A stretch of 39,250 bases of DNA from Thermoanaerobacterium saccharolyticum (GCF_000747665.1 NZ_BBKT01000025.1:1-39250), one strand, 5' to 3'. Counted from the first letter of the stretch, positions 1-7,862 are shown. Notes: generated by a model from the letters alone, not told the origin. Numbers and translations are program-made.

Positions 1-407
1 TAATGTTTTGATTTGTTTAATGATTCTATATTTTTCGCTGCTTCTCTATATGGCATTTCCGTTACATTTTCTACAACTTTTTCAATTAGATTTGTTGATA
101 TATGACCTATTGTATCCATTTTTAAATATTCATCTAAAGATAAACATATTCTTTTTTTCCTTCACTATTTATATGTTCATAAATTCTTTTATCAAATTCA
201 ACAGTGCCCATAATTGTCTTTATGTTTGTATGCTTTTTACCTTTATCATCTATATTCCTTTTTGTCCCTTTTTTCTAGTAGAATATCATCTATTTCCATA
301 AGGATTTGAGCCATTATCTTACAAGCTTCTTCGCATGCTAATCTATAAATTTCTACTTCTAAGTCCTTGAAATTTATTTCATTTTCATTTAAACTTATAT
401 CTAGCAT
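1..407 (-). pseudogene. UPF0236/ISLre2-family transposase, frameshifted and cut by the window edge
   Basis: Reading the minus strand from the ATG at 407-405 gives an N-terminus beginning MLDISLNENEINFKDLE, which I recognise as the start of the UPF0236 (ISLre2-type) transposases common in Thermoanaerobacter-like genomes. The frame stops at KEYR near 248. A one-base shift restores the family sequence (GKKHTNIKTIMGTVEF...), and a second shift near 135 restores LDEYLKMDTIGH, which then runs off the left edge. Two frameshifts in about 400 bp mean the copy is inactive. The ATG has a plausible GAGGTG ribosome site just upstream, so this is the true 5' end of the gene. The rest of the element lies outside the window. 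Confidence 0.8.
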
Positions 408-470
408 GTAATCACCTCTATAACGCTTTTTATTTTCTATTAAACATTATAGCGGATGATTCATGCGAAG

Positions 471-508
471 GGAAGGTATTTTTTGGATACCTTCCTTTTT
501 CTATTTTT
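471..508 (+). terminator. Terminator-like hairpin with T-tract on the plus strand
   Basis: A perfect 9-bp inverted repeat (GGAAGGTAT ... ATACCTTCC, loop of 7) is followed by a T-rich run at 496-508. The T-tract lies on the plus side, so it would stop plus-strand transcripts, yet no plus-strand gene is visible upstream. In the minus direction it follows the HTH gene stop directly but has no U-run. It may be a 3'-end-protecting hairpin for that mRNA, or may belong to the IS remnant boundary. Confidence 0.55.
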
Positions 509-921
509 TACTGCCTACTAAAATTATACACTAAGGCGCAAAACTTAAGAGGCTTTAAAGCAGCTTTTTTTTCGTTTATAAAATCATCTACTGATATGGA
601 ATCATCGTTTTTTTTGATAACATTCAATAAGACTTCTTTTACGCTGTTCCACTCGTGTATGCTGCTTTTATTCACAACATCATAAGCGCTTTCATTAGGC
701 ATGTAAACCAATATAGATCTGCCTATAGATTTATCTTCGCCAATAAAATACTGCCGTTTCACATATCCCAATTCTTCTAATTCTGTCAACATATCATAGG
801 CAGTCCATTTGCTTATGCCCATAAAATTTGCGACGTCAGCATAGTGTACGGGAGCTTTATCCTTGTCATAAAGCTTTATAAGCGTTTCCAAAAAGTCTAC
901 CTTTCTTTTAGTTAAAGGCAC
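508..921 (-). CDS. Winged-helix DNA-binding regulator
   Basis: The protein has 137 residues. Residues 5-60 form a winged helix-turn-helix: a first helix (KVDFLETLIKLYD), then a recognition region (VADFMGIS-like ANFMGISKWTAYDMLTELEELGYV), then a wing with KRQYFIGEDKSIGRS. The C-terminal 60 residues are helical and unassigned. Start is GTG at 921 with GGGGTG six bases upstream. It lies 49 bp behind the radical SAM gene but has its own good promoter (946-974) overlapping that gene's stop codon, so it can be expressed alone. It plausibly regulates the radical SAM gene or another locus. The target is unknown. I cannot place it in a named HTH family with certainty. Confidence 0.75.
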   Translation of the reverse strand: MPLTKRKVDFLETLIKLYDKDKAPVHYADVANFMGISKWTAYDMLTELEELGYVKRQYFIGEDKSIGRSILVYMPNESAYDVVNKSSIHEWNSVKEVLLNVIKKNDDSISVDDFINEKKAALKPLKFCALVYNFSRQ

Positions 922-945
922 ACAAACACCCCATTTCTCTTACAT

Positions 946-974
946 ATAATAGGGTATTTTGCCTTCGCAGTCAA
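946..974 (-). promoter_or_regulatory. SigA-type promoter for the winged-helix gene
   Basis: On the minus strand TTGACT (974-969), a 17-bp spacer and TATTAT (951-946) precede the GTG start by about 25 bp. The -35 box overlaps the stop codon of the upstream radical SAM gene. Confidence 0.6.
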
Positions 975-2311
975 GCTTCTTTTTTGACAGATGCCTTTGA
1001 ATTCCAAATATCATCCGCTACTTCTCCCCATCTTTCTGCAACTTTCTCTAAATCGCTGTACAAATTTTCAATATGCGATGCATCGCTGTTTTCCGTATGC
1101 TTTGCCTTGGATTCCCTCACTATATTTAAAAGCTCTTCTGGGTTGTCTATAAGCGGGCATGGCCTCAAATGATTTTGATTAAACGGCATCCTCTTTCTGT
1201 ACGCTTTCATAATAGGAGACATAAGGGCTTCCTTCAAACTTACGTCATTTATGTTTACATTGGCGTAATGGATAAAAGCACATGGCTCAACATCCCCTGC
1301 TGCATTTATGTGAAGATACCTTTTACCTCCTGCTATGCATCCTCCGCTGAACTCACCGTCATTCCAGAAGTCGATAGCAAATAGCTCTTTCGTAGCTCTT
1401 ATATAGTTAATCCTTTCATAAGCGTATTTCCTCTGCTCAGGTGATACCATGAATTTTACATCTGGATCTTTCCCAACAGGAATGTAAGTAAAGTACCATG
1501 CAAAGTAAGCACCTTTGTCTATCATCGTGTCTACAAATTCATCGCTGAATATTTCTTCAATATTAGTTCTGGTGTATGTAGCAGAATAACCGAATAATAC
1601 TCCATTTTCTCTCATGAGGTCCATGGCTTTCATCACTTTATCAAAAGTGCCTTTGCCTCTTATTTCGTCATTTTTGTCTTTTAAGCCGTTAATGCTTACT
1701 GCAAATGTTATATTTCCCACCCTTTTTACTTCTTTTATCATTTCCTCATCTATAAGCGTGCCGTTTGTAAAAAGGTGGAATACCTGATTTCTGTGATTTT
1801 CGGCAAGCTTTATTATGTCTTTCATTCTGACAGTTGGCTCACCGCCAGATAGAACTATGAAATAGACTCCCAATTCTTCTGCTTCTTTGCAAACTCTATC
1901 CATGGTTTCAAATGATAGATTGTGTGGATTGTACTTCCCTGCCCAACAGCCTACACAATTTAGATTGCATGCTTCAGTAGGATCCATCAGTATGGCCCAT
2001 GGGACATTGGCATCTAATTTTTGCTCCCACTCTTGCTGTTTTGGAATGCCTTTAAGGCTGGCATTTACAAGAAAGTTTATCATTAGCGTCTTTAAGATGT
2101 TCTTGTCGATATTTTTTATCCCTTTTACTGTGAACTTGTACCAGTTGCTGTCCTTGTCGTCTAAAAACGACTTTACGCTTTCTATTTGCTGTCTGTGATT
2201 CGGCAGTACCGCTATCTTTGACATTAGATTGGCCATTGCTTGAAGGTTTTTCTCTGGGTCTTTGTCGATGTAATTGATAATAGCTCCAACAACTGGGTCA
2301 ATGATATTCAT
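971..2311 (-). CDS. Radical SAM/SPASM-like domain protein
   Basis: The 446-residue protein has an N-terminal helical extension of about 105 residues, then a radical SAM core. The cluster motif CNLNCVGC (CX3CX2C) follows DPTEACN at about residue 114-121, and VLSGGEPTVR is the glycine-rich SAM-binding segment. The C-terminal part has cysteines at GGCIAGG, EPCAF and LRPCPLI, resembling a SPASM/twitch auxiliary cluster. Such enzymes generate a 5'-deoxyadenosyl radical to modify a peptide or small molecule. No precursor peptide is visible next to it, so the substrate is unknown. The start ATG at 2311 has AGGAGGAG at optimal spacing, and a consensus promoter lies at 2376-2404. A winged-helix regulator follows. 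Confidence 0.85.
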   Translation of the reverse strand: MNIIDPVVGAIINYIDKDPEKNLQAMANLMSKIAVLPNHRQQIESVKSFLDDKDSNWYKFTVKGIKNIDKNILKTLMINFLVNASLKGIPKQQEWEQKLDANVPWAILMDPTEACNLNCVGCWAGKYNPHNLSFETMDRVCKEAEELGVYFIVLSGGEPTVRMKDIIKLAENHRNQVFHLFTNGTLIDEEMIKEVKRVGNITFAVSINGLKDKNDEIRGKGTFDKVMKAMDLMRENGVLFGYSATYTRTNIEEIFSDEFVDTMIDKGAYFAWYFTYIPVGKDPDVKFMVSPEQRKYAYERINYIRATKELFAIDFWNDGEFSGGCIAGGKRYLHINAAGDVEPCAFIHYANVNINDVSLKEALMSPIMKAYRKRMPFNQNHLRPCPLIDNPEELLNIVRESKAKHTENSDASHIENLYSDLEKVAERWGEVADDIWNSKASVKKEA

Positions 2312-2375
2312 AACATCTCCTCCTTATACCAATAAATTTAAAAATACCAAAAAAACCAAAATTCTTCTTAAAAAA

Positions 2376-2404
2376 ATATTAGCACTAATAATATATTAAT
2401 TCAA
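2376..2404 (-). promoter_or_regulatory. SigA-type promoter for the radical SAM gene
   Basis: On the minus strand TTGAAT (2404-2399), exactly 17 bp, then TATAAT-like TAATAT (2381-2376), about 65 bp upstream of the ATG at 2311. It lies between the kinase stop (2421) and the radical SAM gene, so the two are probably separate transcription units. Confidence 0.65.
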
Positions 2405-2420
2405 TACCCTTTTAGAACTT

Positions 2421-4064
2421 TTACACATCTAAACAGCTTCCTCCAATGAATTCTTTCATCAGAGAATTTGGAGGTATGGCAGATTCATCTTCCAAATTCA
2501 CAAAGTAACTCAATATCTCCAAAAGCTCCTGTGCAACTGAAAATGCCTTGCTATCTTTATTTATCTTTCTTAAAAGAGGCTCAGCATACTTTTTTATAAC
2601 AGGCAACTCATAAGGAATGGAAGAATTAAACATGATGTCTGCATCTTCTTGATACGGGAAAATATAGTTTTCCTCCCCTTTCCTTACAGAAGGCCACATA
2701 AGAATTGTCTCTTCGGCATCGCTGGAGCGAAACTGATTATCCCTCACGATCCTTCTTAAAAGTCTCGTCTCAGTAGTAGATATTCTGTTGTGTTCATCAA
2801 GATTTAGCTGCGTCAAGGCGCTTATGTATATCCTGTACTTGCTGTCTTTTGGTATATCTTTTGTAAGTTTTTCGTTTAAGCCATGTATGCCTTCTACAAG
2901 GATTATATGACTTCTATCAAGTTTAACCTTTTTCCCTATTTTTTCTCTTTCTCCTTTTTTGAAGTTGAAAATCGGAAGCTCTACTTCTTCCCCTTGCATA
3001 AGCTTTATTATATGATCGTTAAAAAGCTCTAAATCCAAAGCATCGATGGTTTCAAAATTGTAGTTTCCAAATTCGTCTTTTGGCGTTAATTCTCTCGGCA
3101 AAAAATAATTGTCAAGAGATATTGGAAGCGGTTTTAATCCATTTACTCTAAGCTGAACACTTAATCTGTAAACAAATGACGTCTTGCCAGATGAGGAAGG
3201 ACCTGCAATAAGGACTAACTTTATCATCTTATTTTGATATATGTGATCTGCAATAGTGGCAATCTTCTTTTCATGAAGGGCTTCCGATATTAAGACAAGC
3301 TCTCGCCCATTGCCACTTTTAATCATATCATTTAAAGATGCCACATATCCTATATTAAGTATATTTGCCCATTCCTCAGCTTCTTTAAATACAGATGCTA
3401 ACTTAGGAACATCTTCAAATACAGGAAGCACATCTGGTCTTTTTGGTTCAGGAAATAAAAGTATAACTCCCGGAAAGTAAAGTATAAGATCGTATAGCTT
3501 CAAATATCCTGTAGATGGTACACATGGGCTGTAGAAAAAGTCTACAACATCTTCGCAAAAATAAACAGGGATTTTTTCTTTGTCACTGTATTTAAAAAGG
3601 CTTACTTTTTCTTCTAATCCTTCTTTCAAAAACAGATTGACAGCACTTTCTTTGTCTAAATACTTTTTTATTATCGGATAATCTGAATCAATTATCTCTC
3701 TCATCCTATGCTTTATATCATGCACGATTTTATTGTTTACAGTAGAGCCATGAATCTCACAGTACAAACCTTTACCTAAAGAATGCTCAATAGTAACTTT
3801 TGAATCCGGCAGAATGTCTTTAACCGCCTTAATCAATACAAATGTAAGGCTTCTTCTGTATACCATCATCCCTTCTTCTGTTGACATATCAACAAATTGT
3901 ATCTCACAATCTCTATCTACCTTTGTAGACAAGTCAACCATGAGATTATCAACTTTTGCCGCAACTATCCTATACTTATGGTTATCCTTAAAATGCTCCG
4001 ATATTTCTTCCAGCGTCACATGATCTGGAAAAGTACAGACAGTACCTTCTACATTTAGATTCAT
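2421..4064 (-). CDS. Nucleoside (uridine-type) kinase with N-terminal TGS domain
   Basis: The 547-residue protein starts with a TGS-like domain (residues 1-60, as in threonyl-tRNA synthetase). A region resembling the threonyl/alanyl-tRNA synthetase second additional domain follows (HSLGKGLYCEIHG). From about residue 285 comes a phosphoribulokinase/uridine kinase P-loop domain: Walker A GPSSSGKTSF, then DNYFLPRELTPKDEFGNYNFE and LVEGIHGLNE. This three-part architecture is a known family in Thermotoga and Clostridia, annotated as nucleoside kinase. Its exact substrate here is inferred. RBS GGTGAGGTG precedes the ATG, and a -10-like TATAAT sits at 4088-4083. A bidirectional terminator upstream isolates it from rubrerythrin, so it is monocistronic. 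Confidence 0.85.
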   Translation of the reverse strand: MNLNVEGTVCTFPDHVTLEEISEHFKDNHKYRIVAAKVDNLMVDLSTKVDRDCEIQFVDMSTEEGMMVYRRSLTFVLIKAVKDILPDSKVTIEHSLGKGLYCEIHGSTVNNKIVHDIKHRMREIIDSDYPIIKKYLDKESAVNLFLKEGLEEKVSLFKYSDKEKIPVYFCEDVVDFFYSPCVPSTGYLKLYDLILYFPGVILLFPEPKRPDVLPVFEDVPKLASVFKEAEEWANILNIGYVASLNDMIKSGNGRELVLISEALHEKKIATIADHIYQNKMIKLVLIAGPSSSGKTSFVYRLSVQLRVNGLKPLPISLDNYFLPRELTPKDEFGNYNFETIDALDLELFNDHIIKLMQGEEVELPIFNFKKGEREKIGKKVKLDRSHIILVEGIHGLNEKLTKDIPKDSKYRIYISALTQLNLDEHNRISTTETRLLRRIVRDNQFRSSDAEETILMWPSVRKGEENYIFPYQEDADIMFNSSIPYELPVIKKYAEPLLRKINKDSKAFSVAQELLEILSYFVNLEDESAIPPNSLMKEFIGGSCLDV

Positions 4065-4120
4065 AAAATCACCTCACCCTAAATTATATTACAAATGAAG
4101 AGCTTTTTAAATCTGTGTAT

Positions 4121-4150
4121 AAAAAAAACCGGCAATTACCGGTTTTTTTA
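4121..4150. terminator. Bidirectional terminator
   Basis: The stem is AAAAAAACCGG/CCGGTTTTTTT with loop CAATTA. The A-run and T-run flank the stem symmetrically, so it can work in both directions. It separates the rubrerythrin side from the nucleoside kinase. Confidence 0.75.
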
Positions 4151-4221
4151 CATTACAATCCCTCCCACGAAGCCGTTCGGCTATGTTTTCAAGCCCGCTT
4201 TTAAAGTGGGTATCCTGTCAA
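4151..4221 (+). mobile_element. Solo IS200/IS605-type right-end-like sequence
   Basis: Read on the plus strand, a small perfect hairpin AGCCG-TT-CGGCT (4171-4182) is followed by a second stem CCCGCTT...AAAGTGGG (4194-4210) inside AAGCCCGC...GTGGGTA. That order and wording resemble the right ends of IS200/IS605 tnpB elements, where the same region forms the 3' end of the omega-RNA. No tnpB or tnpA gene is left; the nucleoside kinase lies on the far side of a terminator. It abuts the C-terminal gene fragment at 4222. This is pattern recognition only. Confidence 0.4.
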
Positions 4222-4395
4222 TTACTTCTGAAGTCCCATCAATGTAGGCTTTTCATATGTAATTGAACCCAAATTCCCGTTGTCATGGTGTTGGTTGAAA
4301 ACAAATTCACCGTAACTAAACTCCTCAGGACCATCTTGTTGACTATAGTATATACCTAAATGCTTTTCATTGCAATAGTAGATTGCTGGAAAAGC
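4222..4395 (-). pseudogene. Orphan C-terminal gene fragment in frame behind rubrerythrin
   Basis: Immediately after the rubrerythrin stop codon the same frame stays open for 57 codons (AFPAIYYCNEKHLGIYYS ... TYEKPTLMGLQK) before TAA at 4224-4222. The composition is protein-like: many aromatics, and G/N/D-rich turns such as HHDNGNLG. There is no start codon with a ribosome site, so it is either the surviving 3' end of a lost gene or, less likely, a read-through extension. I do not recognise the family. It ends 12 bp from the IS200/IS605-like scar, which suggests an insertion or deletion removed the rest. Confidence 0.5.
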
Positions 4396-4944
4396 TTAAA
4401 AAGACACAAATTTCGTTTTTTCTGCTCCACAGACGGGACACTTCTCAGGTATAGGTCCTACCGTTGTATAACCACAAACACTGCATATATGTACTTCATT
4501 AAATCCTACGTCTTTCCCCATATCTACTGATAGTTTCGCTTCTTTGAAAAGATCAGCGTGGATTTTTTCCGCTTCTCTTGCCCATGTAAATGACTTTAAA
4601 GCTTCCTGTTCTTGTTGAAATTCTGCTGTAGCGATGTAAGTTGCGTACATTTCGTTTACCTCAAAAAGCTCTCCGCTTATGGCTTTACCTAAATTATTAG
4701 ACGTATTTCCTATGCCGAAACCAGCCATTGCCGGCACTAAAAAGTCTCCTTCGATATCTCTATGTGCTTTAAAATGATTTCCTGCATGAACTTCCTCTGC
4801 ATACGCTATGGCATTAAAGAGCTTTGATACATTCTTAAAGCCTTCTTGCATGGCAATTTTACCCCACGATTTGTACCTTTGATATGCCATGCTTTCCCCG
4901 CCAAATGCAGAGCGCAGATTAGCTGCTGTCATATTATTTTTCAT
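4396..4944 (-). CDS. rbr: Rubrerythrin
   Basis: This 182-residue protein has a ferritin-like four-helix domain (residues 1-145) with the carboxylate/histidine ligands of a di-iron site: E in GGESMAYQRY, EEVHAGNH, EVNEMY and EAEKIHADLF. It is followed by a rubredoxin-type iron site, CSVCGY ... CPVCGAEK. Rubrerythrin is a cytoplasmic peroxidase that protects anaerobes by reducing hydrogen peroxide with electrons from reduced rubredoxin or ferredoxin. The length is typical. The ATG at 4944 has an AAAGGGTG site upstream. I did not see a clear PerR box. It is divergent from a small plus-strand gene at 5069. Confidence 0.95.
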   Translation of the reverse strand: MKNNMTAANLRSAFGGESMAYQRYKSWGKIAMQEGFKNVSKLFNAIAYAEEVHAGNHFKAHRDIEGDFLVPAMAGFGIGNTSNNLGKAISGELFEVNEMYATYIATAEFQQEQEALKSFTWAREAEKIHADLFKEAKLSVDMGKDVGFNEVHICSVCGYTTVGPIPEKCPVCGAEKTKFVSF

Positions 4945-5068
4945 AAATACACCCTTTCTTTATCAGTTTGTCTATATTTTTTATCAATTTTGCTATTTTA
5001 TACAATACATCACCATTTGTATGAACGTATATATCATTTTTCTCATAAATTGTATTGGGGGTTATATC

Positions 5069-5375
5069 ATGGTTAATATAAAAAGCATATTAAATATGGC
5101 AAAAAAGCTATTTAAAAGAAGCAAAGGGTACGATAAAATAACGTTAAGGCTGTACGGCCTTGATGTAGAGATAGAAAGGAAGACAAACATAGATGTACCT
5201 CATGAGGTCACAGTAGTTGTGCCAAGGGTAGAATTCAGAAAAAAAAATAAAAGACGGTGAAGAAGACGTAGAAATAATCATGAACAGCATCACTGTAGTT
5301 CATTCACCGCGCCACAAAGAGCTTGGTACATCTTCCCAACCGCCAAACATCCCTAAAAGGATTAACCGTGAATAA
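5069..5375 (+). pseudogene. Small unknown protein gene interrupted by a frameshift in an A9 run
   Basis: The ATG at 5069 follows GGGGG with good spacing. The first frame gives 63 residues (MVNIKSILNMAKKLFKRSKG ... RKKNKRR) and stops at TGA 5260. Removing one A from the nine-A run at 5241-5249 continues the reading as KKIKDGEEDVEIIMNSITVV ... PKRINRE to TAA 5373-5375, giving about 101 residues. The downstream part is clearly coding in character. It is therefore a recent frameshift, a sequencing error in a homopolymer, or a gene expressed through polymerase slippage. Function unknown: basic N-terminus, no membrane segment. Its 3' end overlaps the ferredoxin gene by 14 bp on the opposite strand. 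Confidence 0.65.
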
Positions 5376-5727
5376 GAGCCGGAAGGCATCTTACACAGAC
5401 TTGTTTTATCTCTCCTTTGTATTTATACGTCAAAATTGGTGCATCATCGTCGCTGTTGCCACAATATGAGCATGTGTCTTTGCTGATTTTTGCCTTATGC
5501 TTAAGTGCAGCTTCTTCGTTGAAGGGCATGGCTTCCCTTTCTTCGATAGACAAAGCACCTGTTGGACACACATTCAAACATACACCTGCGCCATCGCAAA
5601 GCTCTTCGCTTATGACTTTGGCTTTTCCATTCACTAAAACTATTGCGCTTTCAACACATGGTGAAATACAAAGGCCGCATCCATTGCACTTTTCTTCATC
5701 GATCTTTACTATCTTTCTTTTAACCAT
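5362..5727 (-). CDS. Ferredoxin-like 4Fe-4S protein with C-terminal CxxC pairs
   Basis: This 121-residue protein carries one full 4Fe-4S motif, CNGCGLCISPC (about residues 14-24). A second motif, CDGAGVCLNVCP, has Ala at the second cysteine position. This pattern recurs in a known ferredoxin subgroup (CDGxGxC...CP). The C-terminal 35 residues add CSYCG ... CVRC, a probable metal-binding pair. It is a soluble electron carrier or electron-transfer subunit. I chose ATG 5727 because GGAGGTT lies eight bases upstream; a longer frame begins further upstream but has no such site. Its stop overlaps the convergent gene at 5069-5375. Confidence 0.85.
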   Translation of the reverse strand: MVKRKIVKIDEEKCNGCGLCISPCVESAIVLVNGKAKVISEELCDGAGVCLNVCPTGALSIEEREAMPFNEEAALKHKAKISKDTCSYCGNSDDDAPILTYKYKGEIKQVCVRCLPALIHG

Positions 5728-5812
5728 TTGATAACCTCCATTCATTTTTGTCCAATATATACTATACAACAAAAACAACATAATGTTTGTGATAAATATC
5801 ACAGATTTTGAA

Positions 5813-6388
5813 TTAATCCTCTATAGAATTCAATACAGAATCTAAAAAATGCGAATTTATTTTGCCGTTAACTATCTCATAAGATTTATAGCTGTTTATG
5901 TTGTTATACCAATTAAAAAAGAATAAATGATAAGTCTTAGTGGTTGTTACAGCGACATCAATATATTTCTCATTTGTTACACTTATTCCGATTCTTTCAT
6001 CTTTTTTGTCAGTATAAAATACAATATCATAAGAATGATTGTTTGCATCACTATATTTGCCATCATACTGTAGAAGTTTAAATCGCTTTAAATACGCTAT
6101 CAAGTCATTTATTGCCTTTGCATCACTGGTACTTTTTACGATGCCGTCCTTAGTATTGTCAGTATTTTTAACCAACATAACCGAAACGATCTTTGAATTG
6201 TGGAAGTTACTAAAAACCAGCGAATTAAACGACCCTATTCTAAAGTAGTCTAAGTAAAAATGAATTGCAAGAAGTATACATAGAAAAAACGCTACAGTAT
6301 ACCTTATCTTTGGCCTTTTAAATTTTGGATGTTTTGAAGAAATAATCAAATACATTGTCACTATTGCAAAAATCAATGTGATAAGCAA
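5813..6388 (-). CDS. Membrane-anchored protein of unknown function
   Basis: This 191-residue protein begins with two hydrophobic segments (residues 2-16 and 30-49), followed by a polar domain of about 130 residues predicted to lie outside the membrane. The domain contains KIVSVMLVKNTDN, a central helix and a FYTDKKDERIGISVT strand pattern. I do not recognise the family. The best start is TTG 6388, with GGGGG nine bases upstream; an internal ATG at codon 12 is the alternative. It is the first of a run of exported proteins extending to 14.8 kb. Confidence 0.6.
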   Translation of the reverse strand: MLITLIFAIVTMYLIISSKHPKFKRPKIRYTVAFFLCILLAIHFYLDYFRIGSFNSLVFSNFHNSKIVSVMLVKNTDNTKDGIVKSTSDAKAINDLIAYLKRFKLLQYDGKYSDANNHSYDIVFYTDKKDERIGISVTNEKYIDVAVTTTKTYHLFFFNWYNNINSYKSYEIVNGKINSHFLDSVLNSIED

Positions 6389-6452
6389 ACAAATTGACCC
6401 CCTTTAGATTATTTATGGTTAATTGGTTTGTTGATTTCTAAGCATTCATTAA

Positions 6453-7052
6453 CTATCTTAATGCATCCTGCCATTCTTTTGGCAAAGGATAGCTTTTAGT
6501 AAATGCTTGACCATGATATACAGGAATTACACCAGCTTCAACAGCGGTCTTTAAAGGGACATGCTGTGCAATTATTACAGAACCTGGCGGTATATCCCCA
6601 AACATCGGTACAGAGCACCAATACCTTCCGTCAGGAGGTAAATACAGAAAGACAACGCCTTGCAATGTTATATATAAAAATTTATCGTTGGCTCCATTGC
6701 TTATGGATACAGGATCGGTTTTGTCGCTTTCATAATAAATATATTTTTGCCATACTTTAGGCACTTTCCAAGAAGTAAATGAATTTGATTTTGTACCTAA
6801 ATCCTGCCAAACATGCCCATAGATATCTGAGCCTACAACTGGTATTTGTGACACATCAAAAGTTGGGTTTGTTTTCAATTGTTTTAAAATTTCTTTTTGT
6901 GATATTGGATTTTCCATATCGACACTTTGAACATTTTCAGATATCCCACTGCTATTGCTGTCATAAATGCTTGTATGTCTTGTTAACATTTGAGATAGCA
7001 GTATACCAACTATTATTCCTATTGCAAATATCATTACATTTTTTACCTTCAT
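6453..7052 (-). CDS. Exported, N-terminally anchored protein of unknown function
   Basis: The 199-residue protein starts with a single hydrophobic segment (VMIFAIGIIVGILLSQML, residues 6-23) that has no lipobox and probably remains as an anchor. A low-complexity Ser/Asn linker follows, then an extracellular domain rich in aromatic and proline residues (VVFLYLPPDGRYWCSVP). RBS AGAGGGG precedes the ATG. It lies between the anchored protein at 5813 and the disrupted lipoprotein gene at 7088. Family not recognised. Confidence 0.6.
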   Translation of the reverse strand: MKVKNVMIFAIGIIVGILLSQMLTRHTSIYDSNSSGISENVQSVDMENPISQKEILKQLKTNPTFDVSQIPVVGSDIYGHVWQDLGTKSNSFTSWKVPKVWQKYIYYESDKTDPVSISNGANDKFLYITLQGVVFLYLPPDGRYWCSVPMFGDIPPGSVIIAQHVPLKTAVEAGVIPVYHGQAFTKSYPLPKEWQDALR

Positions 7053-7087
7053 ACAATGACCCCTCTTTATCTTATTTTTAAACCTGA

Positions 7088-7717
7088 TTAATATGTGAAA
7101 TTAAATACTTTGTTTTTATCCAGTGAAATAACACTGATTGTGTTTTTTCCCCATTGTATCAGTGAATTTTGCATCGTCATATCTTTCTCTGAGATTTCGC
7201 CTACCGTATTTATCTTACGAGTTTTTATTTCATAAAGTTTTAAAAAATGACTTCCGTTCGGACCATTTACTTCTGCTGACGGCAAAAAAGCAAACTCATC
7301 TTCATTATTGGGGTTAAATGAAATTCTCATCATGCTTTCTTTTTTTGATTCATCATACCATAATATACTGCCTTTATTTGTGTCAGTATCGACAATGACA
7401 CTAATTGGAACGTCTTGAGAAAACTCTAAAATGATGTATTTCCCTGACGGAGAAGCAGTCATATAATCAATGCCATTAAACAAATCGTACTTCAACGCGT
7501 ATTGGGTTAAATCTATAGTCTTTACGACATTATCCTTTGCATAGCTAAGCTTTATATAACTTTTATCACCATCGTGACTTTCTTTTAAATCACCATTTTC
7601 AACAAATAAGAATTGATTCACCCAAACTGATACATGATCACCGTTATATGTAATAAGCTGTGGAATATGTTGGTTAATATGTGGTTCATCTATATTTTCG
7701 CTATCATTTTTTACTGT
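7088..7717 (-). pseudogene. 3' part of a beta-propeller-like lipoprotein gene split by an IS
   Basis: This is the C-terminal piece of a lipoprotein, from VKNDSENIDEPH to the stop at 7088 (about 207 residues). It lacks any start of its own; the first residues of its apparent frame come from the insertion sequence. The sequence shows SPSGKYIILEF, SILWYDESK and FNPNNEDEFAFLPS, blades resembling a TolB/WD40-like propeller. It is similar in layout to the C-terminal half of the lipoprotein at 13346-14806. The 5' piece is at 9115-9218. Deleting the IS plus one 5-bp target copy joins codons ...SNT-V-KNDS... exactly, giving about 242 residues. Confidence 0.85.
7713..7717. repeat. Target-site duplication, left copy
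   Basis: ACTGT directly abuts the left IS end. The same five bases in the same orientation abut the right end at 9115-9119. Confidence 0.85.
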
Positions 7718-7733
7718 ACTATAGATGAGAAAA
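7718..7733 (+). repeat. IS left terminal inverted repeat
   Basis: ACTATAGATGAGAAAA, a perfect 16-bp match in inverted orientation to 9099-9114. Confidence 0.85.
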
Positions 7734-7862
7734 TTCACTAACATAAATTGCCATAATAAACTTACATGAAAAAATTTAATAAAAAAATAGAGACAAATGC
7801 TCGCTTCTATGGTATTAATATGTTGTTACCCTATAACAATATTAATCATAGGAGTGGAGCAA

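Noticed and set aside
8-301. Plus-strand open frame encoding a very hydrophobic peptide
   Set aside because: It is the antisense of the UPF0236 transposase remnant, with no ribosome site; its hydrophobicity comes from A/T-rich antisense codons.
1887-2198. Plus-strand open frame inside the radical SAM gene
   Set aside because: Antisense shadow with no start signal or family pattern; the minus frame has clear catalytic motifs.
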